Positions 43,335-51,025 of a DNA stretch of 64,000 bases are shown in pieces (within the stretch, counting starts at the first letter, position 1; the number at the start of each line of letters is the position of its first letter). The position numbers and the translations under genes are program-made. The stretch comes from Akkermansia muciniphila (lineage in GTDB: Bacteria > Verrucomicrobiota > Verrucomicrobiia > Opitutales > UBA953). The stretch spans positions 50,067 through 114,066 of the forward strand of contig CALQLO010000005.1 of NCBI GenBank assembly GCA_943331445.1, read 5' to 3'. The notes under the pieces are model-generated. The model was not told the origin of the DNA, did not search any database, and saw only the letters and a list, made by a program, of their open reading frames with translations.

Positions 43335-44072
43335 ATGTCCTCCCTTCGTCCTCCGCCTCCCATTGGCTCTCTCCGGCCCTCGTGCCCACCGGCCCTCGAG
43401 CCCTCGACCAATGCCTCTGTGCCTCTCTGGTGTCTCGCGGCGCTTCCCGCCGCTTGGCTCGGCACCTTTCTTCTCCTCACTTCCCACAACCCGCTCACGC
43501 GCGCCATCACGCTCGGTGCGGATCTCGCGAAGGAGCACGCCCTCAGGGCAATCCCTCAGGAGCTGGCTGGGGTATTGGCCTTGCCCGTCATCCAGTTAAT
43601 TAACCAGTACGTTGGACCCTATGCGTTGGCCGGAGAAGCCTTCATGGGGACCTGGGCGATCCTCCTCACATTCATCCTCCCCGCGTCGTTTCTCCTGCTC
43701 GGCTTCATCATCGTCCACGGCGTCTTGCTGATCGGAGGCGCGCCCGGCGGATGGAAGGGCACCGCGCGTGCGTTCCTCCTCAATCACGCCTGCGCCGACC
43801 TCGCCACGCTCGCATGGGCCGGACTCATCCTCGCCCTCAAGCTCAGCTTTCTCTCCCAGTGTGGCCTCCTGCTCGTCGGTCTTCTTCTCATCCGCCTCAT
43901 CGCGCACACCTGGCTCCTCATCTCCCTCTCACGAGCCCACTCCCTCGGCGCCCTCCGGATTATCTTCCTTGGGCTCCCCGCGCTATTCTGCTCCCTCGCC
44001 CTCGCCATCCTCCTATCGCTCGCCACTTGGACCTGGCTCACCGCCGAGCTCGCCCTCGCGACACTCAGGTAA
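43335..44072 (+). CDS. Integral membrane protein, YIP1-like (tentative)
   Basis: A protein of up to 245 residues with five hydrophobic segments (about 32-48, 78-95, 105-130, 155-185, 205-235). Its layout resembles Yip1-domain membrane proteins, but no diagnostic motif is certain. The first 28 residues are Pro/Ser-rich and encoded by repeat-like DNA. A GTG at 43419 (VPLWCLAALP) is a likely alternative start. The stop codon is the first part of a perfect 18-bp terminator stem. Confidence 0.65.
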   Translation: MSSLRPPPPIGSLRPSCPPALEPSTNASVPLWCLAALPAAWLGTFLLLTSHNPLTRAITLGADLAKEHALRAIPQELAGVLALPVIQLINQYVGPYALAGEAFMGTWAILLTFILPASFLLLGFIIVHGVLLIGGAPGGWKGTARAFLLNHACADLATLAWAGLILALKLSFLSQCGLLLVGLLLIRLIAHTWLLISLSRAHSLGALRIIFLGLPALFCSLALAILLSLATWTWLTAELALATLR

Positions 44073-44112
44073 AACAAAGAGGGCCACCTACTGGTGGCCC
44101 TCTTTGTTTTAC
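44071..44112. terminator. Long perfect-stem terminator
   Basis: An 18-bp perfect stem (44071-44088 with 44093-44110) and a TACT loop. It starts with an A-rich side, ends in CTTTGTTTT and begins inside the TAA stop of the membrane-protein gene. The symmetric A/T-rich ends could work in both directions. Confidence 0.9.
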
Positions 44113-44411
44113 TGTCTTCGTTTACTTACCGCGTGGGCCGTTACCGCGACCGCCACCACCTCGCGACACCGTCGCGCCGGTAGGGTCGGGACCGCGTCAC
44201 GACCTAGCCGTCTCTTTGTGTTCCCAACCGCTAACCGCCAACAGCCAATACCTCGCGACTTCGCCGCGCCGGTAGGGACGCGTCGGCGACGCGTCCGCCT
44301 TGACCCTAATCCCATTCGGTCGCGACACCGTCGCGCCCCTGTCACAAATAAAAAAGCCCCGAGACGCTTACGCGCCCGGGGCTGAACTAACTATCTCCAC
44401 TCAATTCCTGC
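44113..44411. repeat. Repeat-filled gap plus terminator for the minus-strand gene
   Basis: No gene is seen. It holds the third copy of the ACGCGTCGGCGACGCGT doublet (44271-44341), nearly identical to those at 15396 and 39181. A Rho-independent terminator for the minus strand lies at 44349-44383: AGCCCCG (44355-44361) / CGGGGCT (44377-44383), with the T-run on the minus strand. Confidence 0.8.
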
Positions 44412-45320
44412 TCACAGTTTGAACTCGCAGTCGAACATCAGGCTCATCAGTTCCTGGACGCGCTGAGCGCTCTTAGCGTGGATGATGTTCTTAATCTCCC
44501 AGGAGATCGCCTTGTTCGTCTCATAGTAGAAGGCGGGGAGTTCCTTGCCGGCCGATAGGATCATCTGCCCAGGGCATTTCAGTCGTTTTGGTGCGAAGCC
44601 GAGCTTTTCTTGCGGCGAGTCGACGAACAGCTCAACTGAGTACATCAGCTCGAGGTAATCCTCGAGGCGGACGTCACTAGGCTCGGTGTCGGCATCGAGG
44701 AGCATCGTGCCATTCGCTTCGAAGACGCCCGGCGAGCAATGGTCTAGTTCGAAGCGGCTGAAACCTAGGTTATCCCAACCCTCGAGCCGATCGAGGGTTG
44801 CGCCCACGCGCCGATTTGCTCCCGTGGTGAATATCGGCCGCAGGTCCGCCGCGAACTGTTGCATCAACATGTGTGCCTGAGGGTTGCCGAGCATCATGAT
44901 GACGTATTCGACTCCGCAGCGACGGCCTACCGTGCCGACGCTGAGTAGAATCTCCGTATCGCCGATGACCCAGTGAATCAGGAGCGGGCCAGATGCATTC
45001 TGGCGATAGACCGTCCAGGCGTGACCCAGCCGCCCCGTTCGGCCATCTCCTTGGGCGAGGGCGGCCATCTCGTAACCCATCCGGTTCGCGAGGATGGCGA
45101 GTAATGCGTCGATGTTGACCGCAGCCTCCCGCGGGTACCACGCCTTGTCGTTATGGTCGCCGTCTGCGCGGGGGGCCATCCACTTGGCCATATCCTTGAG
45201 GTTGTGATTCTCGATCGGCAACAAGTGTGTCATCACCATCCCGCGGGCAGGATGGAACCCTTCGAGGGTCTTTTGGGTGAGGAGGGAACTGACGGTGGGG
45301 GTGATTTTGATGGTGCTCAT
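44412..45320 (-). CDS. Unknown protein, 302 residues, left edge of accessory island
   Basis: I do not recognise the family. It is soluble, without signal peptide or membrane segments. It carries stretches such as HPARGMVMTHLLPIENHNL near residue 25, GRTGRLGHAWTVYRQ near 95 and a helical C-terminus ending LMSLMFDCEFKL. The frame opens at 45374; ATG at 45320 is preferred. An AT-rich box (ATATATA) lies only a few bases upstream of that ATG, so the leader may be very short. It has its own terminator. It lies about 310 bases downstream of the next unknown gene on the same strand, and the two may be functionally linked. Confidence 0.7.
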   Translation of the reverse strand: MSTIKITPTVSSLLTQKTLEGFHPARGMVMTHLLPIENHNLKDMAKWMAPRADGDHNDKAWYPREAAVNIDALLAILANRMGYEMAALAQGDGRTGRLGHAWTVYRQNASGPLLIHWVIGDTEILLSVGTVGRRCGVEYVIMMLGNPQAHMLMQQFAADLRPIFTTGANRRVGATLDRLEGWDNLGFSRFELDHCSPGVFEANGTMLLDADTEPSDVRLEDYLELMYSVELFVDSPQEKLGFAPKRLKCPGQMILSAGKELPAFYYETNKAISWEIKNIIHAKSAQRVQELMSLMFDCEFKL

Positions 45321-45633
45321 AGGTATATATAGGGCGCCAATCATTGGGTTACCCGCGCTCCGCCCAGGTCGCACGCTTGGCCATAATCCACGTTTTTGCT
45401 GGGGTAATTAACAAAAATACGCCTCCAGGCCGTTTGCTGACCTAGGCGTAAGCAATTTTCGCCGTTAAAAAACGACGTCACCCGAAATCCGCAAACCTTA
45501 GCGAAACTCCTTAGAAACAGCCCGCCACACCGTCACACGGTTGACCGTAGTCATCTGAAATATCTCGCCGTGGTTTGGACGCGCTTTGCCCAATTAAGAG
45601 CCAGTATGGTCCGAGGGTGGCGGGTTTCATGGT
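45321..45633 (-). promoter_or_regulatory. Intergenic region with AT box and imperfect hairpin
   Basis: No gene is seen. On the minus strand CTATATATACC directly precedes the ATG at 45320. TACGCCT (45418-45424) pairs with AGGCGTA (45444-45450), with an inner AGG/CCT pair, giving a hairpin that could be a leader structure or a terminator of the upstream gene; a T-run is weak on both sides. The remainder has no repeats of the GTAGGG type. Confidence 0.4.
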
Positions 45634-47403
45634 TTAGGCACTTTTGCGAATAATGTAGCCATGCATCCCTTCGAGGGAGTGCTGGCCTTCCTGGGTGTCT
45701 GGTTCTTCGAGCGACTTGGCCCATTCGTTTTCTTGTTCCTCGGCGTCCGCTTGGGCCTTTCGCCGGACTACTTCGTGTTCCGATTTGCTCTGGCGGTATC
45801 GCTTGAAGTCGTCCATCCCAGCGTAGATCCGCTTCCTTTCCGTATCAATATCGAAATAGATACCGTAGTTGCGCTGCGTAATGAAGTCGATTGCCCGGAG
45901 GGTACGGGTTTCGCCCTTCAACCGCTTGGCGGAGTCCTCCATCAGTACTCCCAGCTCGGGGAAGAAGTGAATCGGTGCCTCGGCGTCAAAACCTTTGGAA
46001 CCGTCGCGATGGAGTCGGAGTGCCGCCTGAAAGTGTTTCAGGGCTGCACGTCGGTCTGCATCCTGCTGGTCGGACTGCCATTCCTGCCAAGCGATGCGTC
46101 CGCGGAAATGTTCGACGAGTGCTTGGCGCGCACCCGGGAGTTTGGCGTAGAGATCGACCAGTTGTTTCTGGCTATCCAGGACGAACATTGACCGGGCGTA
46201 GCGTGGGTTGGTCGCTAGGCCAGCCGCGAAGCGCACGCAGAGCAGGACTTGCTCCTCGGCCAACTTGAACTTTTCGGCGGCCCGCATCAGGAGGAGGAGC
46301 GCGCGGCCGCTGGCTCTGCGTGCGGCCGTAAACGTCTCGCCGGAGTGCCTGGCGAAGGCGTAGCGCGCGAGCCAGAAGGCGGCGGCGCACGCTTCCTGTC
46401 CAGCGATGGACGGTTGCCGGTCGGCGTCGTCGTATGCCTTGAAGCGATGCTTGAATACTTCGAGGTCCTCCGTGATGGCGGGCTCGAGTTGTAATCTGAA
46501 ACTCTGATACTCGGGGAGCATTGCCGCATCAAAGAGTGCGAGGCGGGAGCGGATGAACGCGGCCGCCGTGGGCTCTCCTTGCGGCTCCGCTGACTGGGCT
46601 TGGGCGACAATGCGGGCACGCTCAGAGCCATCGAGCACCGCAAGGTATTGTGTCCCCAATTGATTCCAGAGCTCGGTGTCTAGGTCGCTGAAGTCTTTGG
46701 CCATCAGGCCGGCGAGGTCTTCGCGCAATCCCTTGATGGCCTCAGCCGGCAATTGGCAGAAGGTTTCTTTTTCGACGAGTAGAAACCAGGCTTCAACCAT
46801 TCGCAGATAGTCTATTTCGAGTTTTCTTTCAGGCTGACCACTCAGTTTAACAACGGTTTCATATGGCTTAGGGGTGCCCCGAAAGCGCTTCACCAGTGCC
46901 AGTTGGATCTCTCGACGGGTAGAGTCGGGGTAGGGGAGGAGTCGGATCATGAGCCCCCATGCGATGGCGGGGATGACCGCCGCCCGGAAGGCGTCGCGGA
47001 GTGGTCCGGCGAAGACGCCGTGCGGATTTTCGGAATGTAAGCCAATCGTCAAGGCGGCGAAACGCTCGACGATGCGGGTCGCCGGGATGATGGGCGGCCA
47101 GTCTCCGGCGGTGGGGTTAGTTTTCGACGTGGCGATGCGGCCTTCGGTGAGCTGGCGGATTTTTTCGGACATTTCACGCTCGGCCAGTTCTTGTTCCTCC
47201 CGATCGGACTTCAGGGCCACACCGATTGTTTGCTCGGGGTCTTTAGCCATGAAAGCGGCCAGCAGATTACCGAAGACGTTTTTGCTAATACGATACGCCC
47301 GTTTGCGGTCTGAGCTCTGCGTGTTTTGCTTGAGGGCCACTGCGGACTTCTCTAGCCCGCGCAGCACGGACATGTAATGGAAATCTTGGAGCTCGTCCGC
47401 CAT
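45634..47403 (-). CDS. Unknown helical protein, 589 residues
   Basis: I do not recognise this protein. It is soluble and almost entirely helical by eye. Hydrophobic/charged heptad-like patterns and repeat-like helices (AALKHFQAALRLHRDG near 480) suggest TPR-type or alpha-solenoid structure. The C-terminal 80 residues are highly charged (KAQADAEEQENEWAKSLEE). No catalytic motif is evident. The ATG is preceded within ten bases by TATAAAA on the minus strand. It is divergent from the 47890 gene, with repeats and paired palindromes between. It may be a scaffold or sensor of the island, which is inference. Confidence 0.7.
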   Translation of the reverse strand: MADELQDFHYMSVLRGLEKSAVALKQNTQSSDRKRAYRISKNVFGNLLAAFMAKDPEQTIGVALKSDREEQELAEREMSEKIRQLTEGRIATSKTNPTAGDWPPIIPATRIVERFAALTIGLHSENPHGVFAGPLRDAFRAAVIPAIAWGLMIRLLPYPDSTRREIQLALVKRFRGTPKPYETVVKLSGQPERKLEIDYLRMVEAWFLLVEKETFCQLPAEAIKGLREDLAGLMAKDFSDLDTELWNQLGTQYLAVLDGSERARIVAQAQSAEPQGEPTAAAFIRSRLALFDAAMLPEYQSFRLQLEPAITEDLEVFKHRFKAYDDADRQPSIAGQEACAAAFWLARYAFARHSGETFTAARRASGRALLLLMRAAEKFKLAEEQVLLCVRFAAGLATNPRYARSMFVLDSQKQLVDLYAKLPGARQALVEHFRGRIAWQEWQSDQQDADRRAALKHFQAALRLHRDGSKGFDAEAPIHFFPELGVLMEDSAKRLKGETRTLRAIDFITQRNYGIYFDIDTERKRIYAGMDDFKRYRQSKSEHEVVRRKAQADAEEQENEWAKSLEEPDTQEGQHSLEGMHGYIIRKSA

Positions 47404-47730
47404 GGGGTTTTATATGAGTATCTTGTATCGAGTGTCGAGCCAAGGTAGGGATGCGATGACATCGCATCCACGGTCTCTAAGGTAGGGGCTGCACCGCGTG
47501 CTGCCCTAGTCGCCTTAACATTGCATCCGCTGCATCTAAGGCAGGGTCGTCACTGCGTGCCGAGCTAGTCCTTTAGCAGGGCAGGGCCACCTAGTCTCTC
47601 GTTCGTGCCTCTGGCCAACTGGTCAAAAGATCAACTTACGCCCTAACCTACTTCGCCGCGCCAGCGGAGCCCTTCGCGGCTCTGCCGCGCATTATAAAGA
47701 TACCACTGAATTATCCCGGGTGTGAGTTAC
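47404..47730. repeat. Gap with palindromic repeats
   Basis: No gene is seen. It contains a GATGCGATG/CATCGCATC hairpin (about 47450-47470), a GTGCACCGCGTGCTGC-type palindrome (about 47485-47510), degenerate further copies, and GCGCCAGCGG/CTCTGCCGCGC GC-rich words. These belong to the dispersed families seen elsewhere. The regulatory-looking segment that follows is listed separately. Confidence 0.65.
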
Positions 47731-47797
47731 GCCCGATTCGTGCGACATGTGTTTCCCCTTATTATATAGGCATAGAACGCATCAGCACGATTCGTGC
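47731..47797. promoter_or_regulatory. Two 13-bp palindromes: candidate operator pair
   Basis: GCACGATTCGTGC (47785-47797) is a perfect 13-bp palindrome around a central T. GCCCGATTCGTGC (47731-47743) is the same with one mismatch, 54 bases away centre to centre. Both are followed by GACA. The AT-rich stretch TTATTATATAGG between them could hold a -10 element. They lie about 90-160 bases before the unknown gene at 47890 and in the divergent gap of the island. A dimeric repressor binding site is the simplest reading; no regulator gene is evident nearby. Confidence 0.6.
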
Positions 47798-47889
47798 GAC
47801 AGAGCTGAGCCGGTGGGGGCAGGGCAGCCTGTGCGGGTTTCTCTTGTAGGCTGAAAGTAAGGACGAAAAGTTGAGTTCCTCAACCGCAC

Positions 47890-48645
47890 ATGCAACCCCA
47901 CGCGCTCAGTCTTAACTACCGCTACGAACTCCCGGGCCGCAGGCTCCTGGAGATCATCAAGCACACAGCCAAAGGTTCTCTCCAGATGGTCGGCACAACC
48001 CTGGAGACTTCCGCCGCCGTCATCACGTTCCTTGCTGATCTCTCGACGATCAACTTCCACCTCGCCTCGGAACAGCATCTCACGGTGCGGGCGTCATCGG
48101 GGCGATCCAGTGAAGCCATGAAGCTGTGCAAGCAGCTTGTCGGCCAAAAGGTCATCCTGCCATTGCATGAGAAGCTCTCAGCGTCTTCGAAGCAGGGAAA
48201 GTCACATCGCCCGGCCAACGAAGTGCTGGCCGAGCACATGGCGAAGCCCGAGTTCGCCGAACATATCATCGTGTTACCTGAAGCGTCGGCCGAAGCCCCG
48301 GAGTGTGTCTTTGAGCACGAAGGTACCCTGGATCGTTATCTTACAGGCCTGGTCGCGTTCGCCAAGCTCAAGGCCGACTCGACCAACGCGCTCAAGCCGG
48401 ACGAGTTCCTGGGTAAGCAGGCCGGCCTCAGTCACTTCGGCGGCGATATCGGCGAGAACGCCAAGATCCGGTACGCCTCCGACTACAGCGCCACCTATAA
48501 GGGCGTGTATCGGCTCTTCCCTCTGCACGTAACTCTCGGGCACGGCCTCAACCCGCGCTCCTGCATGTCCATCTACTTCGACTGGGACCCCGAAGCGCAA
48601 AAGCTTATCATCGCCCGCTTCGGCCGCCACGGCCGCGGGGCTTGA
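47890..48645 (+). CDS. Unknown protein, 251 residues, upstream of beta-CASP nuclease
   Basis: I do not recognise the family with confidence. The soluble product has a serine/charged middle segment and a C-terminal domain with YSATYKGVYRLFPLHVTLG and then SIYFDWDPEAQKLIIARFGRHG, a strand-rich pattern ending in a conserved-looking Gly-Arg-His. I have an impression that similar C-terminal ends occur in defence-associated proteins, but cannot name one. A small GTTGAG/CTCAAC hairpin lies five bases before the ATG. It is 48 bases upstream of the beta-CASP gene on the same strand and likely co-transcribed. Confidence 0.65.
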   Translation: MQPHALSLNYRYELPGRRLLEIIKHTAKGSLQMVGTTLETSAAVITFLADLSTINFHLASEQHLTVRASSGRSSEAMKLCKQLVGQKVILPLHEKLSASSKQGKSHRPANEVLAEHMAKPEFAEHIIVLPEASAEAPECVFEHEGTLDRYLTGLVAFAKLKADSTNALKPDEFLGKQAGLSHFGGDIGENAKIRYASDYSATYKGVYRLFPLHVTLGHGLNPRSCMSIYFDWDPEAQKLIIARFGRHGRGA

Positions 48646-48693
48646 TTAAATGCACGGAAGCACAAGATTCTCCAAATATATTACAGTAACCCC

Positions 48694-50883
48694 ATGCCAC
48701 TAAAAGTTAAATTCATCGGCGCGGTCGGCGCCGTGACCGGTTCATGCCATCTGCTGCACTATGAACGCTCGAATAGCTATTACATGATCGACTGCGGACT
48801 GTATCAGGGCGTTCGCGGTCACAAGGATATGAACAAAGCCCGCGGAGAGGCCGACCTGGGCGGAGTCTCGCCCTCTCGAATAAAGGCAATCTTCCTAACG
48901 CATGCCCACATGGATCACTGCGGGCTCATTCCGCGAATGTACAAGCTAGGTTTTAAGGGCCCGGTGATTTGCACCAAGCTCACGGCGGACTTTGTAAGGG
49001 AGTCTTTGCATGACACTGTCGCAAATGTGGACTCTTTTGACCGCGAATTGTATGAGATGCAGCATGTAGAAACCATCAACTTTCAATGTCCCGACGAGAA
49101 GGAGGATTTTCAACTCGGCTTTGGCTACAAAGTTATGGATGAAAGTGACCTCTTCTTCGGATTCTCCCGAACGGGTCATCTTGCCGGTGCGGTTGCGGTA
49201 ACCTTTGAAGCAAATATTGCGGAGGGGAAGAGACAGACGATATGCTTTGGTGGCGACCTTGGACCTCAGATTCTCCAAGAAGATCCATCGTCAACTTTGT
49301 TACGACCCGTTCAATACCCTCGCGAATCCGTCGATTATTTGGTTTTGGAGTCGACCTATGGCGGTCAGGGCAAGCGCTCACAAATATCCTATGCCGCCAG
49401 AATTGAGTCGCTAGCTTATGCCCTGGAGCGCGCATTGTCCCCTGATCGAGGTCCTAACCCGAGGGTTGTCATTCCCACTTTTACACTAGGTCGCACGCAG
49501 GATCTCGTATCTGATTTGGCCTATCTTATCTCACGCACGGATTTCGTTAAGAGGACTGGGAGTCAGGCTCCAGTTATTGTCGTTGATTCAAACCTGGCCC
49601 GAAAATACTCCAACGCCTACCGCAGTGAATTTAATAACTGGTGGCTTAAGCGTAAGGATAACGAGCGAAAGATGCGGCTACTTAGTCGCGACCATGCTTT
49701 ATTTGATGGGGTTGTCGACGTTGAGGGGATGCTCGATCAGCTGTTTGGGGGAAAGGGTGGCCGTACTGTTGATGTTCACACGGCCGGAGGCTGTTCATTC
49801 GAACTATTTTACGGACGGAAGGATATCCATAGCGGGCCAGTTATTTACATTAGCTCAAGCGGCATGTGTTCCGCTGGGCCGGTGATGGGGCGACTACGAG
49901 AGAATCTTAAACGCTCCGATGCTACAGTCTTATTTGTGGGCTACATGCCATCATTCCTAGATGCGGCCGTGCTCAAGTCGGCCGCGGCTTCATGGAAAAG
50001 TCCCACCGAGATTGCCGCTGCCTTCATAGAGAGGCCTACTTTCAAAGAGAACAAGCGGCTAGAAGATTTTGACTTATCAACCAATGACGTCGAATGCGCT
50101 TTATTAGATTATTCTGGTATCTATTCCGGACACGCTGATGAGGCGGGCTTGTGTGATTATGCACTGAGAATTGACAATCTACGATTCAAGGATCGCTATA
50201 AGCCCATTCGGATCTTCCTTGTTCACGGCGAAGATAAGCCGCGCGGCAAGATGCGCCGCGAACTCAAAAAATACGCCGATGCAGCAGCGCCAGGCACCTG
50301 CCGGCGGCTCGAAGATATTATTATTCCAGATGCCCGCTCAGGCTGGTATGACCTGACGACCTCCACATGGGAAGTATTGCCCTCTGGGGAGCCCTCCTGG
50401 CCCGAATCTCTTAAGCTTCTAGCCGAAGCCAGCGACCTACAGGAATCAATCACGGAGGCATGGTTTAAGTACAAGAGCTTGGCGGGCGAACCTGTACGGC
50501 AGGCTGAATATCTCCGACGCATCGACGTGCTGTTGGACAACCTTGAGCAATGGAGGCTTCGGTTCCGTAGGCTTACCCAGAAGGCCCTGGAGTCCGGAGA
50601 CTCATCCGCGGAGCCTGATGATGATGCTTATGACCGTCAGGAGGTCTACCTCGACACGACTTCCTCCCATGCCATTGAAGCCGCTGCTCAGTTGCTTGGA
50701 TTAACCGGAAAGATCACACGCGCCCAGTCGCGCATGGCGTGGACGTCTCTTTGCCGCGAGGTTCATCCTGATTCTAAACCTAACGCTAGTGCAGATGAAA
50801 AAGCGAAGCTCACGGGCCGCATGCAGGAAATCAATGCAGCGCAAGAGACCCTCCTGGCTGAATTTAAACGACTCAGCTCCTGA
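48694..50883 (+). CDS. Beta-CASP metallo-beta-lactamase RNase with J-domain-like tail
   Basis: A 729-residue nuclease of the CPSF73/RNase J superfamily (COG1236-like). The metal site is intact: HAHMDHCG, the RTGHLAG histidine, FGGDLG and ESTYGG. The beta-CASP cap follows with YISSSGMCSAGPV, the SGHAD histidine and a late FLVHGE histidine. Such enzymes process or degrade RNA as endo- and 5'-exonucleases. The final 60 residues resemble a J domain: helical with HPDSK near 693, the loop that stimulates DnaK-type ATPases. This fusion is unusual. Base composition is visibly less GC-rich than in core genes. It is followed by a terminator. Confidence 0.85.
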   Translation: MPLKVKFIGAVGAVTGSCHLLHYERSNSYYMIDCGLYQGVRGHKDMNKARGEADLGGVSPSRIKAIFLTHAHMDHCGLIPRMYKLGFKGPVICTKLTADFVRESLHDTVANVDSFDRELYEMQHVETINFQCPDEKEDFQLGFGYKVMDESDLFFGFSRTGHLAGAVAVTFEANIAEGKRQTICFGGDLGPQILQEDPSSTLLRPVQYPRESVDYLVLESTYGGQGKRSQISYAARIESLAYALERALSPDRGPNPRVVIPTFTLGRTQDLVSDLAYLISRTDFVKRTGSQAPVIVVDSNLARKYSNAYRSEFNNWWLKRKDNERKMRLLSRDHALFDGVVDVEGMLDQLFGGKGGRTVDVHTAGGCSFELFYGRKDIHSGPVIYISSSGMCSAGPVMGRLRENLKRSDATVLFVGYMPSFLDAAVLKSAAASWKSPTEIAAAFIERPTFKENKRLEDFDLSTNDVECALLDYSGIYSGHADEAGLCDYALRIDNLRFKDRYKPIRIFLVHGEDKPRGKMRRELKKYADAAAPGTCRRLEDIIIPDARSGWYDLTTSTWEVLPSGEPSWPESLKLLAEASDLQESITEAWFKYKSLAGEPVRQAEYLRRIDVLLDNLEQWRLRFRRLTQKALESGDSSAEPDDDAYDRQEVYLDTTSSHAIEAAAQLLGLTGKITRAQSRMAWTSLCREVHPDSKPNASADEKAKLTGRMQEINAAQETLLAEFKRLSS

Positions 50884-50931
50884 TATTCGGTAACGGCCCT
50901 CGCAAGTAAGCGAGGCCTGATTCCTAAACTC

Positions 50932-50963
50932 CAGGGGGCCAAGCAGTTGCCCCCTGTTTTGTT
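50932..50963 (+). terminator. Rho-independent terminator after beta-CASP gene
   Basis: CAGGGGGC (50932-50939) pairs with GCCCCCTG (50949-50956), followed by TTTTGTT. It separates the beta-CASP transcript from the four-gene operon that starts at 51026. Confidence 0.88.
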
Positions 50964-51025
50964 ATGTTAAATAGAAGAGCCGGGCTTGCCACTGTTCATG
51001 GCAGGGGGCACAGTCCATTAACCCC

